DNA of 64,000 nucleotides from Stenotrophomonas maltophilia (GTDB lineage Bacteria; Pseudomonadota; Gammaproteobacteria; Xanthomonadales; Xanthomonadaceae). Below the pieces are notes generated by a model. The model was not told the origin of the DNA and made no database searches. It saw only the letters and a program-made list of their open reading frames with translations. A program made the translations under genes and the position numbers. The stretch spans positions 41,039 to 105,038 of the forward strand of contig NZ_NIVS01000008.1 in assembly GCF_002205165.1 (NCBI RefSeq). Direction: 5' to 3'. Below are positions 27,944-37,787 of this stretch, in pieces. How positions within the stretch are numbered: position 1 is the first letter of the stretch; the number at the start of each line of letters is the position of its first letter.

Positions 27944-27992
27944 GACAGGCGATCGCCGGTGCCGCAGGGCACCGGTGAGCGTGATGCGTGTT

Positions 27993-28030
27993 ACGACAAC
28001 GCCCCGCATCCGCGGGGCGTTGTCGTTTTT
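27993..28030. terminator. Strong terminator after the TonB-dependent receptor
   Basis: Perfect 15-bp stem ACGACAACGCCCCGC / GCGGGGCGTTGTCGT with loop ATCC, then TTTT. It also lies at the 3' end of the converging serine hydrolase gene. Confidence 0.92.
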
Positions 28031-28031
28031 G

Positions 28032-29204
28032 TTACTTGGCCGCCGGCGCAGCCGGCGCCAGCTCGGCGAACAATCCGCCCAGCAGGCCCATGCTGGCCTG
28101 GTCGGCGCCCATGTCTTCAGCGGCGTTGGCGATGGCGATCACGCCGTTGTTCTGGCCTGGGAACAGCACCACCCAAGCCAGCCAGTTACCGTCCGAGCCC
28201 CCGTGCACCAGCACGGGCCCCTGACGACCGGCGATCGACGGTTGCACGCCCCAGTCCAGCCCGGAGCCACTGCCCGGCTGCGCGGTCTGCATCAGCGCGT
28301 AGGACGCCGGTGTCAGCAACCTGCCTTTGCCTTGGCTGCCCGCGAGCTGATCGATGGCGAACAGCGCCAGATCCTGAAGCCGCATATGCAGGTTGCCGGC
28401 GGCGGTGTAGATCGGCGGCACCCCGTCATCGGCCTTCTGCGGCGCGGTGGTCACCGGCTTGCCGCCGCGATGGCCCAGCGGTTGCCCGGCCGGGGTCGGG
28501 CCGAACCCGGCACCGGTCATGCCCAGTGGCTGGAACACTTCGCGCTGCATCAGGGTTTCCACGTCCTTGCCAGTGGCACGTTCAGCGATCACCGCCGCGA
28601 TCAGGAAGCCGCTGTTGCTGTAGGCGAATTCGGTGCCGGGCGGATGCACCGGCGCTTCGGCCAGGGCTGCCTTGACGTAAGCCTCGCGCTGCACGGGCAG
28701 GGCCCGTGTATCAACGAAGAATGCATCCAGCGCGGCGGCGTCGGTGAGGTTTTCGGGCAGGCCGGCGCGGTGCGAGAGCAACTGCACCAGGGTGACGCTG
28801 CGGTAGGCCGGCTGCATCTGTGCGGCCAGGTCGGGCAACGCTGTGGACAGCGGCGCATCCCAGCGCAGTACGCCCTGTTCGACCAGCCGCGCGATCATGG
28901 CCACGGTGATCGGCTTGCCGGTGGAGCCGATCATCCATTGGTCATCCGTGGTGGCCGGGGTCGACGCATCGTTGCGGCGGACGCCCTGCACGGCCTGTTC
29001 GCCGACCTTGCCATCGCGGATGACCAGTATGCCGATGGCCGGCGTGGTGGTGCTCTGCAGGGCTTGTGCGAGCCGTGCGTTCAGATCATCGGCAGCGCTG
29101 GCCGTGGTGGCCGCCAGCAGCAGGGTCACGCCAAGCCAGCGGTGCAGGCGGCGCGTAGTGAGGCGAGGGGAGGGGGCGTTCCTTCGAGTCGCGATCAGAT
29201 GCAT
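28032..29204 (-). CDS. Serine hydrolase of the beta-lactamase (class C / esterase) family
   Basis: A 390-residue secreted enzyme, signal peptide ending TTASA. The penicillin-binding-fold triad is complete: Ser94-x-x-Lys97 in GSTGKP, Tyr195-Ser-Asn197 in FAYSNSG, and His334-Gly-Gly in LVHGGSDG. An HxG (rather than KTG) third motif is typical of esterases and D-aminopeptidases of this family rather than true AmpC, so hydrolysis of a peptide or ester is more likely than beta-lactam resistance. There is no adjacent ampR-type regulator. Confidence 0.88.
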   Translation of the reverse strand: MHLIATRRNAPSPRLTTRRLHRWLGVTLLLAATTASAADDLNARLAQALQSTTTPAIGILVIRDGKVGEQAVQGVRRNDASTPATTDDQWMIGSTGKPITVAMIARLVEQGVLRWDAPLSTALPDLAAQMQPAYRSVTLVQLLSHRAGLPENLTDAAALDAFFVDTRALPVQREAYVKAALAEAPVHPPGTEFAYSNSGFLIAAVIAERATGKDVETLMQREVFQPLGMTGAGFGPTPAGQPLGHRGGKPVTTAPQKADDGVPPIYTAAGNLHMRLQDLALFAIDQLAGSQGKGRLLTPASYALMQTAQPGSGSGLDWGVQPSIAGRQGPVLVHGGSDGNWLAWVVLFPGQNNGVIAIANAAEDMGADQASMGLLGGLFAELAPAAPAAK

Positions 29205-29449
29205 GGGAGTCCTTTGCGCAGCCGCGTGGGCAGAACCTGCGCCGGCGGCACGGTCCTGCGGGATGCCGTGTCCAGACCGCGCCTGAAGCAGGCGGGGAAC
29301 GGTGCGTGCGATTCACTCTTGCATGCGCTTCAGACCCGCGTATGTGTCTGCAGTCATGCCGATGGCGACAGGTCATAAGGGCGACGCGATTCGTTCAGGA
29401 ATCGACAGCGTTGCGCCGGCGTCAGTGCACTGAAACGATGGGCGAGGCG

Positions 29450-29483
29450 GTGCATCGGTGCGGTGAGATCCGCACCGATGCAC
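29450..29483. repeat. Perfect 14-bp inverted repeat downstream of rnd
   Basis: GTGCATCGGTGCGG (29450-29463) and CCGCACCGATGCAC (29470-29483) around a TGAGAT loop, 6 bp past the rnd stop. No T-run follows on the minus strand. The rest of the 284-bp spacer (29205-29488) shows nothing else. Confidence 0.85.
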
Positions 29484-29488
29484 GAAGG

Positions 29489-30583
29489 TCATGCGGCCGG
29501 TGGCAACAGCGCCGACAGGATCGGCTCCAGCTGCGCCTGGCGCCAGCCCGCGAGCGCGGTCGGCCATTGGCGGCTTTCCAGATAGCTTTCCAGATGCTTG
29601 CGCGAGGCGAGCACGCCATCGGGCAGGCCGAGTTCGGCACTGCGCGCGCTGACGGCATCCTGCAACCGCTTCAGGGCCTGCTTGTTGGCGTCGTTGGCCG
29701 GCAGCGCCAGCGGTGCCTCGGCTTCGTCGGCGAGCGGGGTGGTCAGTGCCTGCCACACCTGTGCAGCCAGTTTGCGCGGGGCCTTGGGGAAGCCTTCCAT
29801 CAGCTTGGACAGCGCCTCCACATCGGCCGGCGGGGTGCGTGCAAGCACCGCGGCCAGTTCGTTGTCGAGCACCCAGCTGCGCGGCTTGTCGCTGGCGCGG
29901 GCCTGCACGTCGCGCCAGCGCAACAGGCGCAGCAGGCGCAGCTGCGCCGGGGCATCCATGAACTGCGCCGAGCGCATCGCCACGTGCGGCCAGCGCTCTT
30001 CATCGTGTTCGACACTGGCGAGCAGGCGCTCGGCATCGTCCTGCAGCCACTGGCAGCGGCCCAGTTCTTCCAGGCGTGCATCGATGGTGTCGTGGATCTG
30101 GAACAGGTACTCCACGTCGTCGGCGGCATACTCCAGCTGCGCTTCGGAGAGTGGGCGGCGCATCCAGTCCGAGCGGGTTTCGCCCTTGGCCAGGGTGACG
30201 CCGGTCACCGCCGTGACCAGTTTCTGGTAACCCATGCCGCCGCCGATGCCCGCCAGCGATGCCCCGATCTGGGTATCGAACAGCGGGCGCGGCAGCACGC
30301 CGCAGGCCACCTTGAAGGTGACCAGGTCTTCGCTGGCGCTGTGCATGATCTTGAGGATCGAGGTATCCGTCAGCCACGGGGCGAGGGCCTCGTTCATGCC
30401 GGGGATCAGCGGGTCGATCAGCAGGATTTCATCGCCGACCGCCATCTGCACCAGCGCCAGCTGCGGCCAGTACGTGCGTTCGCGGATGAACTCGGTGTCC
30501 AAGCCGATGCGGGTGGGGCGCTGGCGGTAGCGCTCGTCCAGTTCCGCCGGGGTTTTGATCCAGTAAGCCACGTGGGATTCCAT
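29489..30583 (-). CDS. rnd: Ribonuclease D
   Basis: A 364-residue 3'-5' exoribonuclease of the DEDD superfamily that trims tRNA 3' ends. ExoI motif IGLDTEFIRERTYWPQLAL (D-x-E), ExoII region MHSASEDL, ExoIII YAADDVEYL (Y-x3-D). An HRDC domain follows (about 205-290, with SWVLDNELAAVLARTPPAD), and the C-terminal helices are as in E. coli RNase D (375 residues). The start may be the ATG at 30583 or one three codons upstream at 30592. Cytoplasmic. A single gene. Confidence 0.95.
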   Translation of the reverse strand: MESHVAYWIKTPAELDERYRQRPTRIGLDTEFIRERTYWPQLALVQMAVGDEILLIDPLIPGMNEALAPWLTDTSILKIMHSASEDLVTFKVACGVLPRPLFDTQIGASLAGIGGGMGYQKLVTAVTGVTLAKGETRSDWMRRPLSEAQLEYAADDVEYLFQIHDTIDARLEELGRCQWLQDDAERLLASVEHDEERWPHVAMRSAQFMDAPAQLRLLRLLRWRDVQARASDKPRSWVLDNELAAVLARTPPADVEALSKLMEGFPKAPRKLAAQVWQALTTPLADEAEAPLALPANDANKQALKRLQDAVSARSAELGLPDGVLASRKHLESYLESRQWPTALAGWRQAQLEPILSALLPPAA

Positions 30584-30799
30584 GTACTGCAAAGGGGTGC
30601 TCAGGTCGGGGAGGATAGCCTAACCCCGTGCCACGGCCGGCATGCCTGCGTGCTGTGATGAACGACCGGGCGGCGGGCGGTCGCCGCCCACGACGGTGGC
30701 GATTATGATGATCCCCTGTCCGCACCTGCGGCATGCCGCCTGGAACGCGACCGCACCCGGGGCCCACGGCGTGCGGCAGGGCGCAGGCACAGCAAGACG

Positions 30800-32698
30800 A
30801 TGACACGCCCCAAGGACCCCCATTTGCGACCGTCAGGCCCATTGCCGCTGCTGTTCACTGCTCTGTTGGGGATGCTGGCCGCGTGTTCGCCCGCACCGGT
30901 CCCGGCGCCTTCGGCAACGCCTGCGGCCCAGCCCGCCTCGGCACCGCCCAAGGCCAGCGCACCGGTGGCGCAGGTCACCATCGGCGGCGAGGACGCCGCC
31001 GAGACCGTGGAGCGCTGGCAGCCGCCTGCCGTCACCTTGGACGATGCCGATCTCGCCCAGGCGCGTCGTGACGCCGCCCGCGCCTTCGAGGAAGACCGGC
31101 TGTACCGCACCGCCGAGGATGCGATCCCGATCTGGCTCGCGCTGTTGCAGCACGATCCCAAGGACCGCGTGGCCGAGGCCGGTTTGAAACGCGCGCGGCA
31201 GCGCTTGCTGCAGGAGGCGTCCGCATTGTTGGAGCGCCCGCTCAAACAGCGCGAGGCCCTGGCCGAGGCCAGCGAGATGGCGCTGGTGCTGCTGACCCTG
31301 GCGCCCGACGATGCCAAGGTGCGCGAGCTGCAGTCACGGGTGGAGATCGCCCAGCGCGTCGTGGCCTACAACCGCGCCGGCGAAGACGATCTGCGCGCAG
31401 ACCGCATCGGCGAAGATGGCGACGGCGCCATCCCCAATTTCCGCGAGGCGCTGGCGCTGGACGGCGACAATTCGCGCGCCCGCCAGGGACTGGCGGCGGC
31501 CGAGAGTGCGCTGATCCGGCGCGCGGAGACGGCCGCAATGGCCACCGACTTCGCCACGGCGGGCACCTGGCTGGCCGAAGCGGCCAAGGTACGTGATTCC
31601 TCGATCACCATCGCCGATGCCTTCGAACGGATCGAGAAGATCCGTTCCGATACCCTGGTGCGGCTGCGTAACGAGGGCCTGCGCGATCTGGCGACGCCGC
31701 AGGGACTCAAGCCGGCCCGGCAGAAGCTGGAAGATGCACTGCGCATCGCGCTGCCGGGTGATCCGGTGGTGGCGCAACTGCGCGAGCGCATCGAACTGGT
31801 CACCCATTACGGCAGCTTCCGGCCGCGCCAGGTGTTCAGCGATGCGCTGCGCGATGGTGGCCGTGGGCCACAGATGATCGTGGTGCCGCACGGCGGGTTC
31901 CAGATGGGTGCGGCCGAGAACGAGCTGGGTTCGACCGACGCCGAGAAGCCCTCGCATTACGTGCGTTTCGAGCGTGGCTTTGCGATGTCCATCACCGAAG
32001 TGACGGTGGCCGATTTCCGTCGCTATGTGCAGGCCACCAAGGCCCGCCCACGCGCCACGCGGCGCGGTCATTCGATCGTGTACGACGAGCGCAGCGGCAA
32101 CTTCGTGCGCCGCAGCGGCGTGGACTGGCAGTCCGATTACAACGGGGCCGAGGCGATCGCCAATCTGCCGGTGATGCACGTCAGCGTGCGCGATGCCGAG
32201 AATTACGCGACCTGGCTGTCCGAACAGACCGGACGCTCGTATCGCCTGCCCAGCGAGGCCGAATTCGAGTACGCGCTGCGCGCCGGCAGCAGCGGCCGGT
32301 ACCCGTGGGGCGATGCGGGCACGCCGCCCGCGCGCGCCGGCAACTTTACCGGCGCCGAGGATGTCTCGCCCTCCGGCCGGCACTGGTACAACGCCTTCGT
32401 CGGCTACGGTGACGGGTACTGGGGCCCCGCGCCCGTGGCCAGCTTCGAGCCCAATCCCTGGGGCCTGCACGACATCGCCGGCAACCTGAGTGAGTGGGTG
32501 GCCGACTGCTGGCATGCCAGCTACCGGCGGGCGCCGTCCGATGGCGTGGCCTGGTTCAACCCGGGCTGTCGGCAGCGCGTGATCCGTGGCGGCAACTGGG
32601 CTAATGCGCCCGCGCAGACCCGCGCGGCGTGGCGACAGTCGCAGGACTCGGATACCACCAGCGCCCGGATCGGCTTCCGCCTGGTGCGCGGCATCTGA
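30800..32698 (+). CDS. Lipoprotein with a C-terminal formylglycine-generating-enzyme (SUMF1) fold
   Basis: A 632-residue protein. Lipobox LAAC (Cys29) anchors it to a membrane. Residues about 95-330 are helical repeats (many E-A-R-x-x-L heptads) without a named motif. From about 355 the SUMF1/FGE fold begins: MIVVPHGGFQMGAAENE, AMSITEVTVADFRRYV, RLPSEAEFEYALRAG, NPWGLHDIAGNLSEWVADCW and the closing SARIGFRLVRG. The two active cysteines that true FGE oxidases carry just before the final RxGFR strand are absent (the region is QTRAAWRQSQDSDTTS), so sulfatase maturation is unlikely; a binding or structural role is inferred. Confidence 0.85.
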   Translation: MTRPKDPHLRPSGPLPLLFTALLGMLAACSPAPVPAPSATPAAQPASAPPKASAPVAQVTIGGEDAAETVERWQPPAVTLDDADLAQARRDAARAFEEDRLYRTAEDAIPIWLALLQHDPKDRVAEAGLKRARQRLLQEASALLERPLKQREALAEASEMALVLLTLAPDDAKVRELQSRVEIAQRVVAYNRAGEDDLRADRIGEDGDGAIPNFREALALDGDNSRARQGLAAAESALIRRAETAAMATDFATAGTWLAEAAKVRDSSITIADAFERIEKIRSDTLVRLRNEGLRDLATPQGLKPARQKLEDALRIALPGDPVVAQLRERIELVTHYGSFRPRQVFSDALRDGGRGPQMIVVPHGGFQMGAAENELGSTDAEKPSHYVRFERGFAMSITEVTVADFRRYVQATKARPRATRRGHSIVYDERSGNFVRRSGVDWQSDYNGAEAIANLPVMHVSVRDAENYATWLSEQTGRSYRLPSEAEFEYALRAGSSGRYPWGDAGTPPARAGNFTGAEDVSPSGRHWYNAFVGYGDGYWGPAPVASFEPNPWGLHDIAGNLSEWVADCWHASYRRAPSDGVAWFNPGCRQRVIRGGNWANAPAQTRAAWRQSQDSDTTSARIGFRLVRGI

Positions 32699-32807
32699 GG
32701 GATGTCCTTACGCTGAGGTGCGCGGATTTCACCCGGCGCCACGGCGCGCGTTCTAGGATTGGCACAGTGTCGGGCAGGGTGCCTCGGCCATCTCAGGAAC
32801 CACGCGC

Positions 32808-33710
32808 ATGCGCAACGATCCATTCGGCGGTCAGCAGCAGGGCCGCGCCCGGCGGCCGGGCCTGTTCGGCAACATCCGCTGGTGGGTACTGCTGGCCTTC
32901 GCCGGCTACGCCGCGTTCTACTGGTTTTCCAACCGCGCGGTGGATCCGTACACCGGCGAAAGCGTGTTGATCGACAGCTCGCTCGATGCGACCCAGGAGA
33001 AGGCGCTCGGCCTGCAGGCCTACCAGGAGATCCTGGCGCAGGAGCGGCCGCTGGATCCCAGTGCGCCGCAATCGCGCGAGATCCAGGCGATCGCCCAGCG
33101 CTTGATCGCCAAGGTGGACGTGGTGGAAACCGCGCTTGCCGAAGAACACGGGTTGAAGCCCGCGCATTTCGCGCGCGACTTCGAGTGGGAGGTCAACGTG
33201 ATCCCCTCCGAGCAGGCCAATGCGTTCTGCCTCCCGGGCGGCAAGATGGCGGTGTACACCGGGCTGATTCCGGTGGCGCGGACGGTGGATGCCATGGCCG
33301 TGGTGATGGGTCATGAAATCGCGCACGCCTTGCTGCGCCATGGCGCGCAGCGCATGGCCCAGCAGAAGATGACCCAGATCGGGCAGATGGCCGGTGCCGC
33401 CAGCGGCATGGACCCGCAACAGCAGCAGATGATGATGTCGGCGATGGGCTACGGCTACCTGCTGCCGTATGCGCGCAGCCATGAAACCCAGGCCGATGAA
33501 GTGGGCCTGATGCTGGCGGCGGCGGCGTGCTTCGACCCGCAGGAAGCGATTCCGCTGTGGGAGCGGATGGGGCAGGCCAGTGGGGGGCAGTCGACCTCGG
33601 AGTTCGCGTCCACCCATCCCAATCCGGGCACGCGCATCCAGAACCTGCAGGCGTTGATGCCCAAGGCGATGGAATACCGGCAGAAGTTCTGCGAAAGCGC
33701 GGGGCGCTGA
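32808..33710 (+). CDS. M48-family metalloprotease, membrane-anchored
   Basis: A 300-residue protein with one N-terminal transmembrane segment (about 24-41, WWVLLAFAGYAAFYWF). The catalytic helix is VVMGHEIAHALLRHG (HExxH) and the third ligand is in the later helix SHETQADEVGLML (ExxAD). The domain layout (NAFCLPGGKMAVYTGLI, then HEIAH) is that of periplasmic M48 proteases such as LoiP/YcaL, which degrade misfolded outer-membrane components. It has no lipobox, unlike LoiP. It follows the SUMF1 lipoprotein by 109 bp on the same strand. Confidence 0.92.
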   Translation: MRNDPFGGQQQGRARRPGLFGNIRWWVLLAFAGYAAFYWFSNRAVDPYTGESVLIDSSLDATQEKALGLQAYQEILAQERPLDPSAPQSREIQAIAQRLIAKVDVVETALAEEHGLKPAHFARDFEWEVNVIPSEQANAFCLPGGKMAVYTGLIPVARTVDAMAVVMGHEIAHALLRHGAQRMAQQKMTQIGQMAGAASGMDPQQQQMMMSAMGYGYLLPYARSHETQADEVGLMLAAAACFDPQEAIPLWERMGQASGGQSTSEFASTHPNPGTRIQNLQALMPKAMEYRQKFCESAGR

Positions 33711-33724
33711 CATTGACCGGCACG

Positions 33725-33742
33725 CCGGCGCGCGAGCGCCGG
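33725..33742. terminator. Hairpin between convergent M48 and xseA genes
   Basis: CCGGCGC-GCGA-GCGCCGG fills the 33-bp spacer between the two stops. It has no T-run, so termination here may be weak or Rho-assisted. Confidence 0.5.
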
Positions 33743-33743
33743 A

Positions 33744-35093
33744 TCAGCGCGCCGGTTCGTTGACCGTCACCTCGATCACGCCGTCCTGCACGCGCGCCTT
33801 GAGCGTATCGCCAGGACGCACCTGCAACGGCGAACGGACCAGACTGCCATCGTCTTCGCGGGTCAGGATCGCGTAGCCACGCGCGACCGTGGCCAGCGGG
33901 CTGACCGCTTCCATCGAACGGGCGAGGGCGCGCAGGCGCAGGCCGTCGCGCTGCAGCTGGCGGCCGATGGCGCTGTCTGCACGCGGCTGCAGACGTTGCA
34001 GACGCTCACGCAGGGCATCCAGCCGGCGCTGCGGGTGGCCGCTGCGCAGCACGGCCGCGGCGTGGCGCAGGTGGGCCAGACGGCCTTGATGCTGTGTGGT
34101 CCAGGCCGCGTGCAGGCGGCGCGCCACGTCCTGCTGGCGGCGCTGCAACAGCTGCAGGCGCGACTGCGGGCTCTGTGCATTGAGGCGGAGCAGGGCACGG
34201 TCTGCGCGCTGCATGGCCTGCCCCAGGCTGTGCCGCTGCAGCTGCGCCAGGCGTGCATCCAGGCGACGGACGCGCAGCAGCAGGTCGCGCTGGTCGGGCA
34301 CCAGCAGTTCGGCTGCGACCGAGGGCGTCGGTGCGCGAAGATCGGCGGCGAAGTCGGCCAGGCTGAAGTCGGTTTCGTGGCCCACTGCGGATACCACCGG
34401 CGTCTGGCTGGCCGCGATCGCACGGGTCAGCTGCTCGTCATTGAACGCCCACAGATCCTCCATCGAGCCGCCACCGCGGGTCAGCAGGATGACGTCGTAA
34501 CGGCCGCTGGCATCGGCCGAACGCAGCAGCGAGGTCAACTGCGCGGCGGCGCTGTCGCCCTGCACCAGGCTGGGCAGCAGATCCACTTCCAGCATCGGGA
34601 AGCGCCGTTCCAGCACGCTCAGCACGTCGCGCACGGCCGCGCCGGTGGGCGAGGTGATCACCGCCAGGCGGCGCACATGGGCCGGCATCGGCCGCTTGCG
34701 CTCGGGCGCGAACAGGCCCTCGGCCTCCAGGCGCGCCTTGAGCTGCTCGAAGGCGCGGCGCAGGGCACCTTCGCCGGCTTCTTCCATGTGGTCGAGCACC
34801 ATCTGGTACTCGCCGCGGGCTTCATACAGGGTCAACCGACCACGGGCGAGTACGCGCATGCCCTCGCGCGGCACGAACTTCAGCCACTGGCTCTTGGGCT
34901 TGAACAGGGCGGCGCGGATCTGCGAGCGCGCGTCCTTCAGCGTGAAATACATATGGCCCGACGCCGGGCGGGTGACGCTGCCCAGTTCGGCTTCCACCCA
35001 GATCAGCGGAAACGCGCCTTCCAGCAGGTCGCGGGCCAGGATGTTGAGCTGGCTCGGCGTGAGTATCTGCGCGCTGCGGTCCATGGGGGGCAT
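33744..35093 (-). CDS. xseA: Exodeoxyribonuclease VII large subunit
   Basis: A 449-residue subunit. The N-terminal OB fold ([27 protein letters not shown]...[20 protein letters not shown]) leads to the catalytic domain with [19 protein letters not shown], the [13 protein letters not shown] motif and [25 protein letters not shown] long coiled coil (about 285-400) follows. With XseB it degrades single-stranded DNA from both ends. The start is uncertain: ATG at 35093 or, three codons in, 35084; neither has a clear SD. xseB is not adjacent. Confidence 0.96.
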   Translation of the reverse strand: MPPMDRSAQILTPSQLNILARDLLEGAFPLIWVEAELGSVTRPASGHMYFTLKDARSQIRAALFKPKSQWLKFVPREGMRVLARGRLTLYEARGEYQMVLDHMEEAGEGALRRAFEQLKARLEAEGLFAPERKRPMPAHVRRLAVITSPTGAAVRDVLSVLERRFPMLEVDLLPSLVQGDSAAAQLTSLLRSADASGRYDVILLTRGGGSMEDLWAFNDEQLTRAIAASQTPVVSAVGHETDFSLADFAADLRAPTPSVAAELLVPDQRDLLLRVRRLDARLAQLQRHSLGQAMQRADRALLRLNAQSPQSRLQLLQRRQQDVARRLHAAWTTQHQGRLAHLRHAAAVLRSGHPQRRLDALRERLQRLQPRADSAIGRQLQRDGLRLRALARSMEAVSPLATVARGYAILTREDDGSLVRSPLQVRPGDTLKARVQDGVIEVTVNEPAR

Positions 35094-35145
35094 CAGGCCA
35101 AACGGTACGAACGGGACGCCATGGTCGCACGTCGGCGGCGATGCT

Positions 35146-36234
35146 TCATCCCGCGGCGGCGCGGTTGGCGTGCTGCTGCAGGGCCCAGGCCACATGTTCG
35201 CGCACGATCGCCGAAGGGTGCTCGCGCCGTGCATCCAACGCGGCCAGGGTCTGGGCATGGGTAGGCGCATTGCCGAGCGCCACGGCGATGTTGCGCAGCC
35301 AGCGTTCATGCCCGCTGCGGCGGATCGGGCTGCCTTCGGTGCGGCGCAGGAACTCGTCTTCCTCCCAGGCGAACAGCTGCGCAAGCGAAGCGGTGTCCAG
35401 GTCGTTGCGCGCGCGGAAATCCGGCTCGTCGGTGCGCTTGGCGAACTTGTTCCAGGGGCAGACCAGCTGGCAGTCGTCGCAGCCGTAGATGCGGTTGCCC
35501 ATCGCCGTGCGCATCTCTTCGGGAATCGCACCGTCATGTTCGATGGTCAGATAGGAAATGCAGCGGCGTGCATCCAGGCGGTGCGGGGCGATGATCGCCT
35601 GGGTCGGGCAGACATCGATGCACCGCGTGCAGGTGCCGCAGTGCGCGCTCGCGGGTGTATCCACCGGCAGCGGCAGGTCGATGTAGATCTCACCGATGAA
35701 GAACCACGAACCGCCCTGTTTGTCGATCAGGCAGGTGTGCTTGCCGATCCAGCCCAGCCCGGCGTTGCGCGCGAGGGCGCGCTCCAGCACCGGGGCCGAA
35801 TCGACGAACACGCGGTAACCGAACGGCCCGATTTCCGCGGCGATGCTGTCGGCGAACTTCTGCAGCCGGTTGCGCATCAGCTTGTGGTAATCGCGGCCCA
35901 AGGCGTAGCGCGCCACGTAGGCGCGGTCGCCATCATGCAGGGTGTTCCACGCTTCGGCGTCATCCTTGTGGCCGTAATCCATCCCGACCGAGATCACCCG
36001 CACCGTGCCCGGCAGCAGTTCATCCGGCCGCGCGCGCAGGGTGCCGTGCCGCGCCATCCACTCCATCGTGCCGTACAGGCCCTTGCCCAGCCAATCGGCC
36101 AGGTGCGCCTCGTCTTCACGCAGATCGATCCCGGACACGCCGCAGCGCTGGAAGCCGTGCACGCGCGCGATCGCACGGATGCGCTCGGCGGCACGGGCCA
36201 GATGGATGGGGGCGGGAAGCGGTACGGCGGACAT
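35146..36234 (-). CDS. queG: Epoxyqueuosine reductase
   Basis: A 362-residue iron-sulfur, cobalamin-dependent enzyme that reduces epoxyqueuosine to queuosine in tRNA. The two [4Fe-4S] clusters are visible: [17 protein letters not shown] and [17 protein letters not shown]-terminal HEAT-like tail ([18 protein letters not shown]) matches QueG of proteobacteria. It is divergent from nnr-tsaE-amiC-mutL, an order conserved in E. coli (queG-nnr-tsaE-amiB-mutL). Start ATG 36234 is chosen by homolog length; another candidate lies upstream. Confidence 0.96.
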   Translation of the reverse strand: MSAVPLPAPIHLARAAERIRAIARVHGFQRCGVSGIDLREDEAHLADWLGKGLYGTMEWMARHGTLRARPDELLPGTVRVISVGMDYGHKDDAEAWNTLHDGDRAYVARYALGRDYHKLMRNRLQKFADSIAAEIGPFGYRVFVDSAPVLERALARNAGLGWIGKHTCLIDKQGGSWFFIGEIYIDLPLPVDTPASAHCGTCTRCIDVCPTQAIIAPHRLDARRCISYLTIEHDGAIPEEMRTAMGNRIYGCDDCQLVCPWNKFAKRTDEPDFRARNDLDTASLAQLFAWEEDEFLRRTEGSPIRRSGHERWLRNIAVALGNAPTHAQTLAALDARREHPSAIVREHVAWALQQHANRAAAG

Positions 36235-36306
36235 GGCCTGGGCGGAAACGGAGCCTGGGGAGGGCGCGGCAAGGCCACGCCTGGGCGACAAGTATAGAAT
36301 CCCGGC

Positions 36307-37785
36307 ATGCCCGAGCTCGCTGAACTGTTCGATATCGCCGCTGCGCGCCGCCTGGATGCGCAGGCCAGCGCCCTGCTGGGCGACGATGCTGCCTCGCTGA
36401 TGGAGCAGGCCGGCCGCGCCGCCTGGCACTGCCTGCTGGAGCGCTGGCCGCAGGCGCAGCGTATCGGCGTGGTGGTGGGGGCCGGCAACAACGGCGGCGA
36501 TGGCTATGTGCTGGCCCGCCTGGCCCGTGACACTGGCCGGCAGGTGTCGGTGCTGCGGCTGGACACCGATGCTCCGGCCACGCCGTTGTCGCGGCAGGCC
36601 GAGCAGGCGTTCATCGCCGCCGGCGGGGCAGTGGCGCGCTTCGATGGCGCTCTGCCGCCGGTGGACCTGCTGGTGGACGCGCTGTTCGGCATCGGCCTGA
36701 ACCGCGCGCCGGCCGGCGCCGCGGTCGATCTGATCAACGCGATCAACGCCGCTGGCATGCCGGTGTTGTCGCTGGATGTACCCAGCGGCGTGGAGGCGCA
36801 GACCGGTAACGTGCCCGGCGTCGCGATCCGCGCCACGCTCACCCTGCAGTTCATCGTGCGCCACCAAGGGCTGTATACCGGCGCGGCGCTGGAGCATGTC
36901 GGCGGCCGCCGACATGCTCCGCTGGATCTGCCTGCGGCGGCTGGCCAAGGCGTGCAGCACAGCGCCGAGTGCTGGCAGCAAGCGCGCCTGCGCGCCCAAC
37001 TGCCTGCGCGCCGCGCCAACACCCACAAGGGTGAATCCGGCCACGTACTGTGCGTGGGCGGCAATCTCGGCAGCGGCGGCGCGGTGATGCTGGCCAGTGA
37101 ATCGGCCTTGCGCGCGGGCGCCGGGCTGGTCAGTGTGGCGACCCAGCTACCGCATGTCGCACCACTGCTGGCCCGCCTGCCCGAAGCGATGGTGCATGCC
37201 GTGCAGGACGCGCAGGAGCTGCAGGCCCTGCTGCCACGCGCGGGCGTGATCGCGATCGGGCCGGGCCTGGGCCAGGACGACTGGGCGCACGAACTGTGGC
37301 GGCAGGTGCTGGCCAGCGGCAAACCGCTGGTGATCGATGCCGACGCCCTGAATCTGCTGGCCAAGGCGCCGCAGCCGCTGCATGACGCGATCCTGACCCC
37401 GCACCCGGGTGAGGCCGCGCGCCTGCTCGGGCTCAGCACCGCACAGGTGCAGGCCGACCGCTTCACGGCCGCGAAGGCACTGGCTGACCGCTTCCACGCG
37501 GTGGTGGTGCTCAAGGGCGCCGGCACCGTGGTCGCCGCGCCCGATTCCGTGCCGCGGGTGATCGCCGCGGGAAACCCCGGCATGGCCGTGGGTGGCATGG
37601 GCGACCTGCTCACCGGCATCATCGCGGCGTTGCGCGCACAGGGCCTGGGCGCGTTCGATGCGGCCAGCACCGGCGCATTGCTGCACAGCCTGGCCGGCGA
37701 TGCCGCCGCCAGTGACGGCCAGCGGGGCCTGCTTCCCACCGATCTGCTGGCGCCGCTGCGCCGGCTGGTCAATCCGGACGTTTGA
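36307..37785 (+). CDS. nnr: Bifunctional NAD(P)H-hydrate epimerase / ADP-dependent dehydratase
   Basis: A 492-residue fusion. The N-terminal YjeF domain (1-215) carries VVVGAGNNGGDGYVLARLAR and DALFGIGLNRAPAG and epimerises R/S-hydrated NAD(P)H; the C-terminal ribokinase-like domain (225-490) carries GESGHVLCVGGNLGSGGAV, KPLVIDADALNLLA, LTPHPGEAARLLG and NPGMAVGGMGDLLTGIIAAL and dehydrates the S form with ADP. It repairs damaged cofactors. First gene of the nnr-tsaE-amiC-mutL run. Confidence 0.97.
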   Translation: MPELAELFDIAAARRLDAQASALLGDDAASLMEQAGRAAWHCLLERWPQAQRIGVVVGAGNNGGDGYVLARLARDTGRQVSVLRLDTDAPATPLSRQAEQAFIAAGGAVARFDGALPPVDLLVDALFGIGLNRAPAGAAVDLINAINAAGMPVLSLDVPSGVEAQTGNVPGVAIRATLTLQFIVRHQGLYTGAALEHVGGRRHAPLDLPAAAGQGVQHSAECWQQARLRAQLPARRANTHKGESGHVLCVGGNLGSGGAVMLASESALRAGAGLVSVATQLPHVAPLLARLPEAMVHAVQDAQELQALLPRAGVIAIGPGLGQDDWAHELWRQVLASGKPLVIDADALNLLAKAPQPLHDAILTPHPGEAARLLGLSTAQVQADRFTAAKALADRFHAVVVLKGAGTVVAAPDSVPRVIAAGNPGMAVGGMGDLLTGIIAALRAQGLGAFDAASTGALLHSLAGDAAASDGQRGLLPTDLLAPLRRLVNPDV

Positions 37786-37787
37786 AC

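Noticed and set aside
28032..29204. AmpC beta-lactamase conferring resistance
   Set aside because: The third motif is HGG rather than KTG and there is no AmpR neighbour; an esterase or peptidase role is more likely.
32793..33713. A long minus-strand open frame opposite the M48 protease gene
   Set aside because: The plus-strand protein has the HEIAH site and membrane anchor; the opposite frame is His/Arg-rich shadow sequence.
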